Origin: Nocardia jiangxiensis NBRC 101359
GTDB lineage: Bacteria > Actinomycetota > Actinomycetes > Mycobacteriales > Mycobacteriaceae
Assembly: GCF_000308615.1 (NCBI RefSeq)
Contig: NZ_BAGB01000172.1
Coordinates: 124,001-188,000, forward strand
DNA: 64,000 nucleotides
Direction: 5' to 3'
Part shown: positions 35,273 through 43,072 of the stretch, piece after piece
Numbering within the stretch: the stretch's first letter is position 1
Layout of the letters: each line of letters opens with the position of its first letter
The notes under the pieces: generated by a model
The model's input: only the letters and a program-made list of their open reading frames with translations
The model's database searches: none
Told to the model about the DNA's origin: nothing
Program-made: the position numbers and the translations under genes

Positions 35273-36145
35273 TCAGGCCGGTGCCGTGGCTTTCGCGGAC
35301 GCCTCGGCCAGGAAGTCCAGACTCAGCGGGTTGTACTGCTCGGCCTGCTCGTGCTGCGGCCAGTGGCCGCACTCGGGGTAGAGCTGCAGCCGCGCGCCGG
35401 GGATGTCCTCGGCCATCTTCTTGGCCTCCGGGACGTCACCGAATGGATTCTCGTGGCCCCAGACCACCAGCGTCGGCGCCTGGATACGCGCGAGCCGGTC
35501 CGGTCGCAGCAGGTTGCGCTGCCGAGTCTCCATCTCCTGCAAGGACAGCAGGTTGTGGATGTTCGCGACGAAATCGGGCTGGTGATAGATCCGGTGCCGG
35601 ACTTCGACGAGTTCCTCGGTGGCATCGGCCGGATCGTGCATCAGCAGCCGCAGCCGCTCCCGCGTCAGTTGAATGTCATTGCTGCGCACTGCTTTCGTGG
35701 TCGATGTCTTGATGCGATCCATGACGGCGGGGTTCGCGACCGTGCCACCCGCGGCGAGCAGTTGCAGCGACAGCACGCGCTCGGGCAGCTCGCTCGCGAG
35801 ATGGGCCGCCACCCAGCCGCCGAGCGACTCACCCACCAGATGTGCCCGCTGGATTCCGACCGCGTCGAGGTAGTCGACCAGATGCTCGACGTAGCGCGGG
35901 ATTTCGTAGGGATAGTCCGGTTTGCCGGTGTAGCCGTGTCCCAGCATGTCGATGGCGTGGCATTGGTACAGCGGCGCGTGCGCCGGGATGTTGCGCGCGA
36001 ACGCCTCGAGATGGCCGCTGGTGCCGTGCAGGAACACCACCGATTCCTCACCCGTTCCGGCGCGCAGCGCGCGGGTGGGAATGCCGTTCGCATCGACGGT
36101 CGTCAGGCTGAAGTCGAGCCCGGCCAGTTCGTTCCAGATTGTCAT
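35273..36145 (-). CDS. Alpha/beta hydrolase, meta-cleavage-product hydrolase (MhpC) type
   Basis: A 290-residue hydrolase. VVFLHGTSG (37-45) forms the oxyanion hole, Ser107 in VGESLGG is the nucleophile, and the histidine is in ECGHWPQHE. The acid position after strand 6 reads WGHENP, so the usual aspartate appears as asparagine; a neighbouring glutamate or the Asp in FGD may substitute. The operon partner is an extradiol dioxygenase, so it should hydrolyse the ring-fission product. Its start overlaps the dioxygenase stop by 4 bases. Confidence 0.85.
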   Translation of the reverse strand: MTIWNELAGLDFSLTTVDANGIPTRALRAGTGEESVVFLHGTSGHLEAFARNIPAHAPLYQCHAIDMLGHGYTGKPDYPYEIPRYVEHLVDYLDAVGIQRAHLVGESLGGWVAAHLASELPERVLSLQLLAAGGTVANPAVMDRIKTSTTKAVRSNDIQLTRERLRLLMHDPADATEELVEVRHRIYHQPDFVANIHNLLSLQEMETRQRNLLRPDRLARIQAPTLVVWGHENPFGDVPEAKKMAEDIPGARLQLYPECGHWPQHEQAEQYNPLSLDFLAEASAKATAPA

Positions 36146-37110
36146 GATCGTGTCCTTCGTGATGACGAGTTGCGATGAGAGGGGTCGAGAACGGCGACGC
36201 CCATTCCGGTGAGCCATTCCGGAATGGCCTCGTAGGCAAGGCGTTCCGCCGGGATGTAGTCCAGGATGGCGGCCATCATGAGCCAGGTGCGCAGCTCCTG
36301 CGCGCCGTTCCCGGCCGCCTGCTGGACGTAGGTCGTGGTGTACTCGGCGAGTTCGGCCGCCTTGCCCGCCGCGAAGAGGTCGAGCAGGTGATCGTCGAAC
36401 TCGGGCGTGATGGCCGCCTGCGCGGCGCGGATGATCTCGCGGCGGCGCACGTCGTAGTCCGACCAGTTCTCCCGGCCGTCCAGCCACGCTCGGACCATGA
36501 AATCCTCGTCCTCACCGTGCGGGTCGCGCCAGTCCGGCCAGGGCAGCCGGTGCGAGAGCCCGCCCGACGCGATGACGACGACTCGCTTGTCCGCCGGGAA
36601 ACTCGCGATCGCCGCGCGAATCGCGGCGGCGAGTTCCGCGGACCGCGCGAAGGTGGGCAGGGGTGGCGCGAAAACGTTGACCACCAGCGGCACGATCGGC
36701 ACATCGAGTCCGTCGAGCAGGTACTGGATCGCGTGGGACTGCCCGTGATCGATCTGCAGCCGCGCCGAGTACGCCAGATCGAAACGGCCACTTTCGATCA
36801 CGGTGTTCGCCAGGTAGCGGGCGAACTCGACATCGACCGGCTGCGGCCCCTTCGGGGTTCCGGATTCGCCGCTCGAAACACATTCCCCCACACCGAGAGT
36901 GAAGGCCGGAATGAGGTCCAGCCAGAATCCGCGGAAGTGGTTGGAGCCGATGATCAGCGCGACGTCCGGTGCGGCGGCCGCGATCCGTTCCCGCGCGGTG
37001 TACAGGGCGTTGCGGAAACGCTCGGCTTCCGCCTTGTGCGTGGTCTGCTCCCAGTGCGTGTTCATCAGAGTGCTGTGCGAGGCTCCGACCCCCAGCACGA
37101 TCGTCGCCAT
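36142..37110 (-). CDS. Class III (LigB-type) extradiol ring-cleavage dioxygenase, MhpB-like
   Basis: A 322-residue non-heme iron dioxygenase. His12 (ASHSTL) and His58 (SNHFRGF) fit the metal-ligand histidines; His122/His126 in IDHGQSH and His187 in GGLSHRLPW fit the MhpB/LigB catalytic pair. It opens a catechol-type ring next to a hydroxyl group (meta-cleavage), using Fe(II) and O2. The substrate is probably a substituted catechol made from the product of the Rieske oxygenase. It overlaps both neighbouring genes, which shows tight coupling. Confidence 0.88.
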   Translation of the reverse strand: MATIVLGVGASHSTLMNTHWEQTTHKAEAERFRNALYTARERIAAAAPDVALIIGSNHFRGFWLDLIPAFTLGVGECVSSGESGTPKGPQPVDVEFARYLANTVIESGRFDLAYSARLQIDHGQSHAIQYLLDGLDVPIVPLVVNVFAPPLPTFARSAELAAAIRAAIASFPADKRVVVIASGGLSHRLPWPDWRDPHGEDEDFMVRAWLDGRENWSDYDVRRREIIRAAQAAITPEFDDHLLDLFAAGKAAELAEYTTTYVQQAAGNGAQELRTWLMMAAILDYIPAERLAYEAIPEWLTGMGVAVLDPSHRNSSSRRTRS

Positions 37111-38453
37111 CAGACCATCCCTACTTCCTCGAGGCTGCGGGTGACCGTGTCGAGTGCGACACGGACCAGATACTTGGTGAGCTTCTCCGCGTCCCGCAGG
37201 TCCACCGTGTTCATGCCCATCGCGAAGTCGACCTCGAACGGGGCATCCACGACCTTCGGCATGCCGACCCGCACGGTGGGAATCCCGCGGCCGCGCAGGA
37301 TGTTCGCGTCGGTCGCGCCACTCGCGTCGCGGAACTCCCGGTGCGGAACGCCTTCGGCCGCTTCCCACGCCTCGACGGCCTTGCGGCACAGCCACATCCG
37401 GGGATCCGAACCCTCACCCGGGATCGCCAGTATCTGCTCCACGTCGAGGCGGATGTCCAGTTCGGCGGCGATCCGCCGCACGGCCGCGACCAATTCGCGT
37501 TTGGCCGCGGTGGGCGTGGTGCGCGGGCTGAGTCGCAGATCGACCATCATGCGCACGCAGGCCGGTGTGAACGACGCGGTGCGCTCCCAGCCGCCGCGGA
37601 TGTTCGCCACCATGCCCTGTGGCTCGACGAGCCCGTCGTCGTGCGCTCGCGAGTACTGCGGAAACCACTCCTCGAGCCGGATGGCCACCGCCCCGGCCAG
37701 GGCCACCGGGTTCCGGTACGGCAACCGGTGCCGCGAGCCCACGTACGTGTGACTGCCGTGCACCGTGATCTCGAACCAGGCGAGCCCGACCTCCTCCCAC
37801 GAGACGGTCCACCCCGGTTTGGCGATGAGGGCGTAATCCGCCCACACCCCCTGTTCGAGCAGGAAGGAGCAGCCGACGCCCTGACCGGTGTTCCGCCGCG
37901 GATTGCCCACGCCGGGACGGGCATTGGTCGGCATCCCACCGGCCCCGAAACCCAACAGCAGGTCTCCGGTGAGCGGCACGCCGGCCGCCCGGATCGCCTC
38001 GCCCGCGGCCAGCACGCAGGCGGCGTGACCCTTCGGATTGGAGGCGCCCAGCCCGATGACGTAGTCCTGGACCGTCGTGGCTCGCGCGACCATGTCGGCG
38101 CGCAGCGATTCACCGACCCACGGCAGATCCTCGTCGGGGTCGCCCGTGGTCACGGTGTCGATCGGTGCGTACAGTAGCAGGTCCGGTCCGGTGCCGTCGC
38201 CGCGCACCCGGCCCCACGAATTGGCTTGGCGGTCATCGAGATACATCGTCTGCGATTCGATGTCCGCCCCGGCCAGGGTGGTGGTGATGTGCCGGGCCAG
38301 CGGCGCCTCGTCACCGGTGGGACTCGCGATGTCGACGAGGCCGGTCAGCAAATCGCGCAACCGGTTCCGGTCCACCCGTGCGCAAGCCGCCTCGACCCAG
38401 CGACGTCGGCGGGGATCCAACCCGGCCAGCGCATCCGCTCCCGCGACGGTCAT
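37110..38453 (-). CDS. M20-fold protein lacking the metal ligands
   Basis: A 447-residue protein aligned along its length with M20 amidohydrolases (SPTGDE, PDLLLYAPIDTV, YVIGLGASNPKG, GRGIPTVRVGMP). The metal residues are replaced: the HxD motif reads PID (Pro97), the ADMKG aspartate is Asn139, the EE pair reads AGG (171-173), the GEP glutamate is Lys212, and the terminal histidine is absent from FAMGMNTVDL. A zinc peptidase activity is therefore unlikely; it may bind its ligand, act as a subunit, or use other chemistry. The ATG at 38453 overlaps the small membrane ORF stop by 4 bases; an ATG 51 bases upstream is less likely. Confidence 0.8.
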   Translation of the reverse strand: MTVAGADALAGLDPRRRRWVEAACARVDRNRLRDLLTGLVDIASPTGDEAPLARHITTTLAGADIESQTMYLDDRQANSWGRVRGDGTGPDLLLYAPIDTVTTGDPDEDLPWVGESLRADMVARATTVQDYVIGLGASNPKGHAACVLAAGEAIRAAGVPLTGDLLLGFGAGGMPTNARPGVGNPRRNTGQGVGCSFLLEQGVWADYALIAKPGWTVSWEEVGLAWFEITVHGSHTYVGSRHRLPYRNPVALAGAVAIRLEEWFPQYSRAHDDGLVEPQGMVANIRGGWERTASFTPACVRMMVDLRLSPRTTPTAAKRELVAAVRRIAAELDIRLDVEQILAIPGEGSDPRMWLCRKAVEAWEAAEGVPHREFRDASGATDANILRGRGIPTVRVGMPKVVDAPFEVDFAMGMNTVDLRDAEKLTKYLVRVALDTVTRSLEEVGMV

Positions 38454-38566
38454 CGACGAACCTGGTGTACCTGGGTATTGCTGTGCCGCGCGAGGATCCG
38501 CCACGCGGCGGGCGCGCCCACGACGGCCGCGCCACCCGCGACGAAGGCGATCAGTGTCTTGAGCAT
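38450..38566 (-). CDS. 38-residue single-span membrane peptide
   Basis: ATG at 38566, stop at 38450. The peptide begins MLKTLIAFVAGGAAVVGAPA, a hydrophobic helix of about 18 residues, and ends in a basic tail (AWRILARHSN...VRR). GGGGAAG lies just before the ATG, and the stop overlaps the M20-like ATG as ATGA. It lies 9 bases after the Rieske stop. Ribosome site, coupling and clear topology support a real gene; it has no known family that I recognise. Confidence 0.7.
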   Translation of the reverse strand: MLKTLIAFVAGGAAVVGAPAAWRILARHSNTQVHQVRR

Positions 38567-38575
38567 GTACTTCCC

Positions 38576-39865
38576 CTATTCACTGGACGGGACGGATTGT
38601 GCGGAGGCCGCCTCGCCGGTGCCGTTCTGTTTCGCCGATGCCCGGCGCGCACGCGTATGCGCCACCGGTTGCTTGACGAATTCGACAGCGGCCGTGAGCT
38701 TTTCGGCGTACTCCTCTTCGGCGAGATTGCGCCAGGCGGTCAGGGAGACATCCGGCCGGTACAGTTTTTCCGGCGGCGCGTCGGTGACCTCGACCATCCA
38801 CGCGTCCTGCCCGGAGAACTGGCCGTGGAACAACCAGCGGATCGCCCCGAGGTACTTCGCGTAGAAGCCGAGCTTGTGCACCCCGGTCACGAAATTCACC
38901 ATCAGACCGACATATCGGTGATTGTCGTCGTCGACCGGCACGTAGAACTCGTAGTGGATGAAGTTGGGGTAGGAGATGCGCAGCACGCCGGGCATGGACA
39001 GGGACGCGAAGCCCGGGAAGTTCTGCGCCGCGATGACCGGATTCACCTCCAGTCCGGCGCCGACGTTGCCGATCTGCGAGACCTTCGTCTCGTCCGGCCG
39101 CTTCTTCCACCACCGCTTGTTGGTCCACTTCCCGACGCCGGGGAATTCCGCCTCCCAATACACCTCGTCCTGGACGCGGTAGATCCATCGGCCCTCGCGC
39201 ACGATGCGGGTGATGTTCCAGGTCGGCATCGGCTTGAACAGCCGCCACAGCGAGGTGCGGTGCAGATATTTCGCGTGTCCCTCGTCGAAGCCGTTCTCAC
39301 AGGCGAAACGCCAGTTACCCGCACGCGGCTGAATACGACCGCCGACGATGCCCTCGTTCTCGACGAGTTCGCGCGGCAACTGCTCGTCCAGCGGCGGGGC
39401 GGGCTCGCGGGTGATCGGGATGTAGACCCAGACCAACCCCAGTCGCTCCTGCGCCGCGTACGTCTGCACCTCGACCTTGCCGCAGATCTTCGAATCCGGG
39501 CCGTCGGTGATGACTGCGACGAGCTTGCCGTCGGTCAGGCGATAGGTCCAGCCGTGGTAGGGGCAGCTGACCGTGCCGGGAAACTGCTGGTCGCCTTCCG
39601 ACAGCGGCACCCCACGGTGCGGGCAGCGGTCGTGCAGCGCATACACCTTCCCCGCGTCCCGGATGAGTGCGAGCTTCTCGCCGCAGATCGTGTAGCTCTG
39701 CGGGGTCCCGGTGATGTGGCTGGACCAGGTGACGGGATACCAGTAGCCGCGGTACCCGCTGCCGGCCGCGTTGTACTTGGGCCAGGCCGTCCAGTCCTGC
39801 CTTCCGGCCGCACGCGGACGCTCAGGCACCTCCTGCGCGGCGTTCGGCGCCTCGACACCAGTCAT
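38576..39865 (-). CDS. Rieske non-heme iron ring-hydroxylating oxygenase, alpha subunit (CarAa/OxoO-like)
   Basis: A 429-residue oxygenase. The Rieske [2Fe-2S] ligands are Cys81, His83 (CPHRG) and Cys101, His104 (CPYHGW). The mononuclear iron site is ENGFDEGHAKYLH with Asp194, His197 and His202. The sequence around these motifs resembles the homotrimeric carbazole/2-oxoquinoline oxygenase group, which needs no beta subunit, and none is encoded here. It should attack an aromatic or N-heteroaromatic ring using electrons from the ferredoxin and reductase encoded 8 kb away. First gene of a five-gene operon; site D lies 74 bases upstream. Confidence 0.9.
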   Translation of the reverse strand: MTGVEAPNAAQEVPERPRAAGRQDWTAWPKYNAAGSGYRGYWYPVTWSSHITGTPQSYTICGEKLALIRDAGKVYALHDRCPHRGVPLSEGDQQFPGTVSCPYHGWTYRLTDGKLVAVITDGPDSKICGKVEVQTYAAQERLGLVWVYIPITREPAPPLDEQLPRELVENEGIVGGRIQPRAGNWRFACENGFDEGHAKYLHRTSLWRLFKPMPTWNITRIVREGRWIYRVQDEVYWEAEFPGVGKWTNKRWWKKRPDETKVSQIGNVGAGLEVNPVIAAQNFPGFASLSMPGVLRISYPNFIHYEFYVPVDDDNHRYVGLMVNFVTGVHKLGFYAKYLGAIRWLFHGQFSGQDAWMVEVTDAPPEKLYRPDVSLTAWRNLAEEEYAEKLTAAVEFVKQPVAHTRARRASAKQNGTGEAASAQSVPSSE

Positions 39866-39938
39866 GTGAAGTCCTCCCGAGACGAGATGAGTGATAGTGC
39901 GAATACTCGGCGAGTCCTGGCCGGACGCCAACGGATTC

Positions 39939-39955
39939 GGTTTGCTCAGCAGACC
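39939..39955. promoter_or_regulatory. IclR-type operator, site D
   Basis: GGTTTGCTCAGCAGACC, 74 bases upstream of the Rieske start and overlapping the last codons of the MaoC-like gene. It differs from site B at one base. Confidence 0.7.
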
Positions 39956-40368
39956 CGTTCCGCGTTTGCGACCACCACGGCCTCGCCTTCGGCGCACAGC
40001 ACGCCGTCCTCGGTGTGCTCCCGCAATTCGAGCGTGACGAGCCCGTCGGCGATCTCGCGGACGACGCCGGTCACGACGAGCTCACACCCCACGTACGCGG
40101 GCGCGCGGTTGCGCCATCCCACGGAGACCACGCCGCTCGGCCCGCCGGCGAACTCGGCCGCCGCTCGGAACAACAACGCACCGTGTAGCTGGGCCATCAC
40201 CACGGGCGCGTCCAGGCCCTCGCTCGCGGCGTGGACCGGGTCGTAGTGGATGCGGTGCGCGTTGTGCGTGACAGCGCCGAAGCGCAGCAGGCGCACCGGG
40301 TCGGTCCGCAGCACGACAGGGTCGATCTCCTGGCCTGTGACGGCGTGCGCACTGTGCGGGGCCGTCAT
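39946..40368 (-). CDS. MaoC-like dehydratase, C-terminal half type (HTD2/mesaconyl-CoA hydratase-like)
   Basis: A 140-residue hot-dog protein. LLRFGAVTHNAHRIHYDPVHA carries the hydratase-2 Asn/His/Asp pattern and MAQLHGALLF the following helix. It is half of a heterodimeric hydratase whose other half is encoded immediately upstream with a 4-base overlap. It would hydrate an enoyl thioester produced after ring opening. Confidence 0.85.
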   Translation of the reverse strand: MTAPHSAHAVTGQEIDPVVLRTDPVRLLRFGAVTHNAHRIHYDPVHAASEGLDAPVVMAQLHGALLFRAAAEFAGGPSGVVSVGWRNRAPAYVGCELVVTGVVREIADGLVTLELREHTEDGVLCAEGEAVVVANAERVC

Positions 40369-40850
40369 CGGACGATGAACCTTTCGGTGACGGTGGCCAG
40401 TGCTCCGGCCCGCGCGGCTCGAAAGACCTTCGACACCGTCATCAGGAGAAACTCCGAGCCAGGCCGACCTTTGCACGCCACGTCATCGAGCGTGCGCCGC
40501 ACCGCGATCGGATCCCCGAGCGGCGTCTGCCGGTGGAAGGCGATGCTCTGCCCACCCGCCATCAGGCGCACATCCAGTCCATCGGTGCCGGGGACCTCGT
40601 CACGGAACATGCCGTCTTCGCGGTAGTCACCGTCGACGCCGCCGTCGGGCCCGCGCAACAGGCTGGGCAGGTACAGAGGATGTACCTGGAAGCCCGTCGA
40701 TTCGGGGTCCAGCAGGCGGGGGTCGCGTTCGCCGCACGCGCGCGCGAAGGCCACCGCCTCGGTAACTCGCAACGGGCCGAGATCGCGGTGCTCGACGGCG
40801 CCGAGGAGGGCGCGAGCCCGATCCTGGGCCGTTCGCAGATCTGATCGCAT
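40365..40850 (-). CDS. MaoC-like N-terminal (FAS1-type) dehydratase domain protein
   Basis: A 161-residue N-terminal hot-dog half, with EAVAFARACGERDPR early, HPLYLPSLLRG in the middle and QTPLGDPIAVRRTLDDVACKGRPGSEFLLMTV at the end. It pairs with the following MaoC protein. The start is uncertain: a GTG at 40922 would lengthen it by 24 residues but would put operator F inside the gene, so the ATG at 40850 is preferred although no ribosome site is seen. Confidence 0.75.
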   Translation of the reverse strand: MRSDLRTAQDRARALLGAVEHRDLGPLRVTEAVAFARACGERDPRLLDPESTGFQVHPLYLPSLLRGPDGGVDGDYREDGMFRDEVPGTDGLDVRLMAGGQSIAFHRQTPLGDPIAVRRTLDDVACKGRPGSEFLLMTVSKVFRAARAGALATVTERFIVR

Positions 40851-40893
40851 GCGCCGCAAGCTAACCGCGCGCACAGGGCGCGGCCACAGACTG

Positions 40894-40910
40894 GGACCGC
40901 CCAGCGGACC
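40894..40910. promoter_or_regulatory. IclR-type operator, site F
   Basis: GGACCGCCCAGCGGACC lies between the divergent MaoC-pair and hydrolase/MFS units, 25 bases before the hydrolase start. The right arm is perfect; the left arm has two changes. Confidence 0.6.
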
Positions 40911-40934
40911 CTGATCCTTCACACCGCTCGCGAA

Positions 40935-41804
40935 ATGACGTCAAGTGTGCGCATGGCTCAACTACCGAACAGCTTGTACGCCGATGCGGCGGGCGTGAAG
41001 TTCCACTACCACGACCTCGGCGCCGGGAACCCCACGATCTTCCTGCACGGCGGCGGACCGGGCTGCACCGCGTGGTCCGACTTCGGTCCTGTCGCACCGC
41101 TTTTCGCGCGTGACCGCCGGGCGATACTGGTCGACATCCTGCAGTACGGCCGGTCGGAGAAGTGCACGATCACCGGGCCGATGTGGGATTTCCACGCGGC
41201 GAAGATCGTCGCGCTGCTCGACGAGTTGGCCATCGACCGAGCCGACTTCGTCTGCAACTCGTGGGGCGGGACGATCGCGCTCAACCTCGCGGCCAAGTAC
41301 CCCGACCGGGTGCGCGCGCTCGTGATCACGGGCAGCATGCCGGTGTTCCACGGCCCGCTCGCTCCGCTACCGGAGAACGGTCACCGCGGCCGGACGGCCC
41401 GGGACGTCTACTACGGCGGAGAGGGTCCCACCCGGGAGAAGATGCGTCAGCTGATCACCCGCCTCGAGTGGTTCGACGGCGACAAGCTCCCGCGCGAGAC
41501 CCTCGACATGCGCTACGAACAGAGCCTCGACCCGGAGGAAATGGCTCTCGCGGCAGCGTCGGACAACCCCCGGGGTGACTGGCAGGATCTCACCGCCGAA
41601 CTCGGGATGATCACCGCGCCGGTGTTGTTCGCCTGGGGAATGTACGACGCCTTCCTCACGCCGGATTACCCGTTGATGCTGGCCAGAATGATCGAGCACG
41701 GGCACCTGTACGTGATGGACAAGGCGTCGCATCACCTCCAGGAGGAACGGCCGCACGACTACTACTCCGTGGTGACCGGCTTCCTCGACCAGCAACATTC
41801 GTGA
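40935..41804 (+). CDS. Alpha/beta hydrolase, C-C bond (meta-cleavage product) hydrolase type
   Basis: A 289-residue hydrolase. HGGGPG at 38-43 is the oxyanion-hole motif of BphD/HsaD-like enzymes, Ser109 in VCNSWGG is the nucleophile, the acid is in WGMYDAFLTPD, and the histidine in ASHHLQEE. Unlike the hydrolase at 35273, its triad is complete. It should cleave a C-C bond in a ring-fission product. Its stop overlaps the start of the MFS gene, in a tandem 19-bp duplication. Confidence 0.9.
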   Translation: MTSSVRMAQLPNSLYADAAGVKFHYHDLGAGNPTIFLHGGGPGCTAWSDFGPVAPLFARDRRAILVDILQYGRSEKCTITGPMWDFHAAKIVALLDELAIDRADFVCNSWGGTIALNLAAKYPDRVRALVITGSMPVFHGPLAPLPENGHRGRTARDVYYGGEGPTREKMRQLITRLEWFDGDKLPRETLDMRYEQSLDPEEMALAAASDNPRGDWQDLTAELGMITAPVLFAWGMYDAFLTPDYPLMLARMIEHGHLYVMDKASHHLQEERPHDYYSVVTGFLDQQHS

Positions 41805-41824
41805 CGACCAGCAACATTCGCGAC
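41787..41824. repeat. 19-bp tandem duplication across a stop/start junction
   Basis: Two adjacent copies, gaccagcaacattcgtgac and gaccagcaacattcgcgac, differ only at one T/C. In copy 1 that T makes the hydrolase TGA stop and the MFS GTG start; in copy 2 it is a codon in the MFS gene. Confidence 0.85.
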
Positions 41825-43072
41825 GCGGTTCCGGTGAGCCCGCCCGAAGGCGCGAACCGGATTCGACTCGTGCTCGTCCTCGGGATGCTCACCGCGCTCG
41901 GGCCGTTCACCGTGGATATGTATCTGCCTGCGCTGCCGACGATTTCGGCACATTTCCGCACGACCGACACCGCCGTGCAGCTCACCTTGACGGGCACGTT
42001 GGCGGGACTGGCGATCGGCCAGCTCGTCGTGGGCCCGTTGTCGGACAGCTATGGGCGGCGCAGACCACTGCTCATCGGCACCGCTGTGCACGTCTCGGCC
42101 TCGGTGGCATGCTTCTTCGCACCTTCGGTCGCGGCGCTCGGTGCCCTGCGTGCCCTCCAGGGTTTCGGGGCCGCCGCGACGGGGGTGATCGCGATGGCGG
42201 TCGTGCGTGACCTGTTCGCCGGTCGCGCCGCGGCGGTCGTGCTGTCCCGGTTGATGCTCGTGATGGGCGTCGCGCCCATTCTCGCGCCGTCGGTCGGCGG
42301 GCTGGTGCTCAGCGCGGTCTCGTGGCAGGGAGTGTTCCTCGTACTGGCCGGGCTCGGTGCGGGCATGATGCTGCTCGGCACCTGCGCCCTTTCCGAGACA
42401 CTGCCGCCCGACGCACGAGCCGAACGCGGAATCTCACACGGGCTCAACGGATATCGCACCCTGATCGGCGATCCGCGGTTCCTCGTCCTGGTACTGGTGT
42501 GCGGCTTGGGCCGCTCGGTCCTGTGGGCCTACATCGCCGGGTCGTCCTTCGTGATGCAAGGCCAGTTCGGGCTCACGTCGCAGACCTACGGTTTCGCCTT
42601 CGCGGCGGGAGCGGTGGTGTTGATCGGCGCGTCCCAGCTGAACGTCGTGCTACTGAAGCGATGGTCCCCGCTGCGGATCAGCCTGGTCTCGCTGCTGGTG
42701 AGCACGACGGTCGGTGTGGCGTTCATCGTTCTCGCGGCAACCGCGACCGGCGGGTTCGCCGGTTTCGCCCTGCCGGTCCTGGCCCTGCTCGGCGCCACCG
42801 GATTCGTGATGCCGAACGCGCCCGCACTGGCGTTGTCGCGGCACGGCGCGATCGCGGGCACGGCCGCCGCGATGGTCGGCTTCGCACAGTTCGGCGCGGC
42901 GGCCGTCGTCGCACCGATCGTCGGGCTGCTGGGAAATACCAGTCTCGCGGTGGCGATCGTGACGACCGCATCGGCTGGGCTCGGTTTCGCCGCCCTGGGC
43001 GCGGTGAGCAGACGGCGTCCGCCCGTCCCGGGCGCTACGCCGAGCGCGCGAGCGAGCCCAGTGTCCGGGTGA
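41801..43072 (+). CDS. MFS transporter, Bcr/CflA type
   Basis: A 423-residue carrier of about 12 helices. FTVDMYLPALPTIS in helix 1 and GPLSDSYGRRRPLL between helices 2 and 3 are typical of the Bcr/CflA drug-resistance group. In this operon it may export an aromatic intermediate or take up the growth substrate. The GTG at 41801 overlaps the hydrolase stop. The last 38 bases overlap the converging IclR gene. Confidence 0.9.
   Translation: MTTSNIRDAVPVSPPEGANRIRLVLVLGMLTALGPFTVDMYLPALPTISAHFRTTDTAVQLTLTGTLAGLAIGQLVVGPLSDSYGRRRPLLIGTAVHVSASVACFFAPSVAALGALRALQGFGAAATGVIAMAVVRDLFAGRAAAVVLSRLMLVMGVAPILAPSVGGLVLSAVSWQGVFLVLAGLGAGMMLLGTCALSETLPPDARAERGISHGLNGYRTLIGDPRFLVLVLVCGLGRSVLWAYIAGSSFVMQGQFGLTSQTYGFAFAAGAVVLIGASQLNVVLLKRWSPLRISLVSLLVSTTVGVAFIVLAATATGGFAGFALPVLALLGATGFVMPNAPALALSRHGAIAGTAAAMVGFAQFGAAAVVAPIVGLLGNTSLAVAIVTTASAGLGFAALGAVSRRRPPVPGATPSARASPVSG

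Noticed and set aside
37110..38453. Annotation as zinc M20 peptidase or acetylornithine deacetylase
   Set aside because: The metal-binding residues are absent, so the activity normally assigned to the fold cannot be supported.
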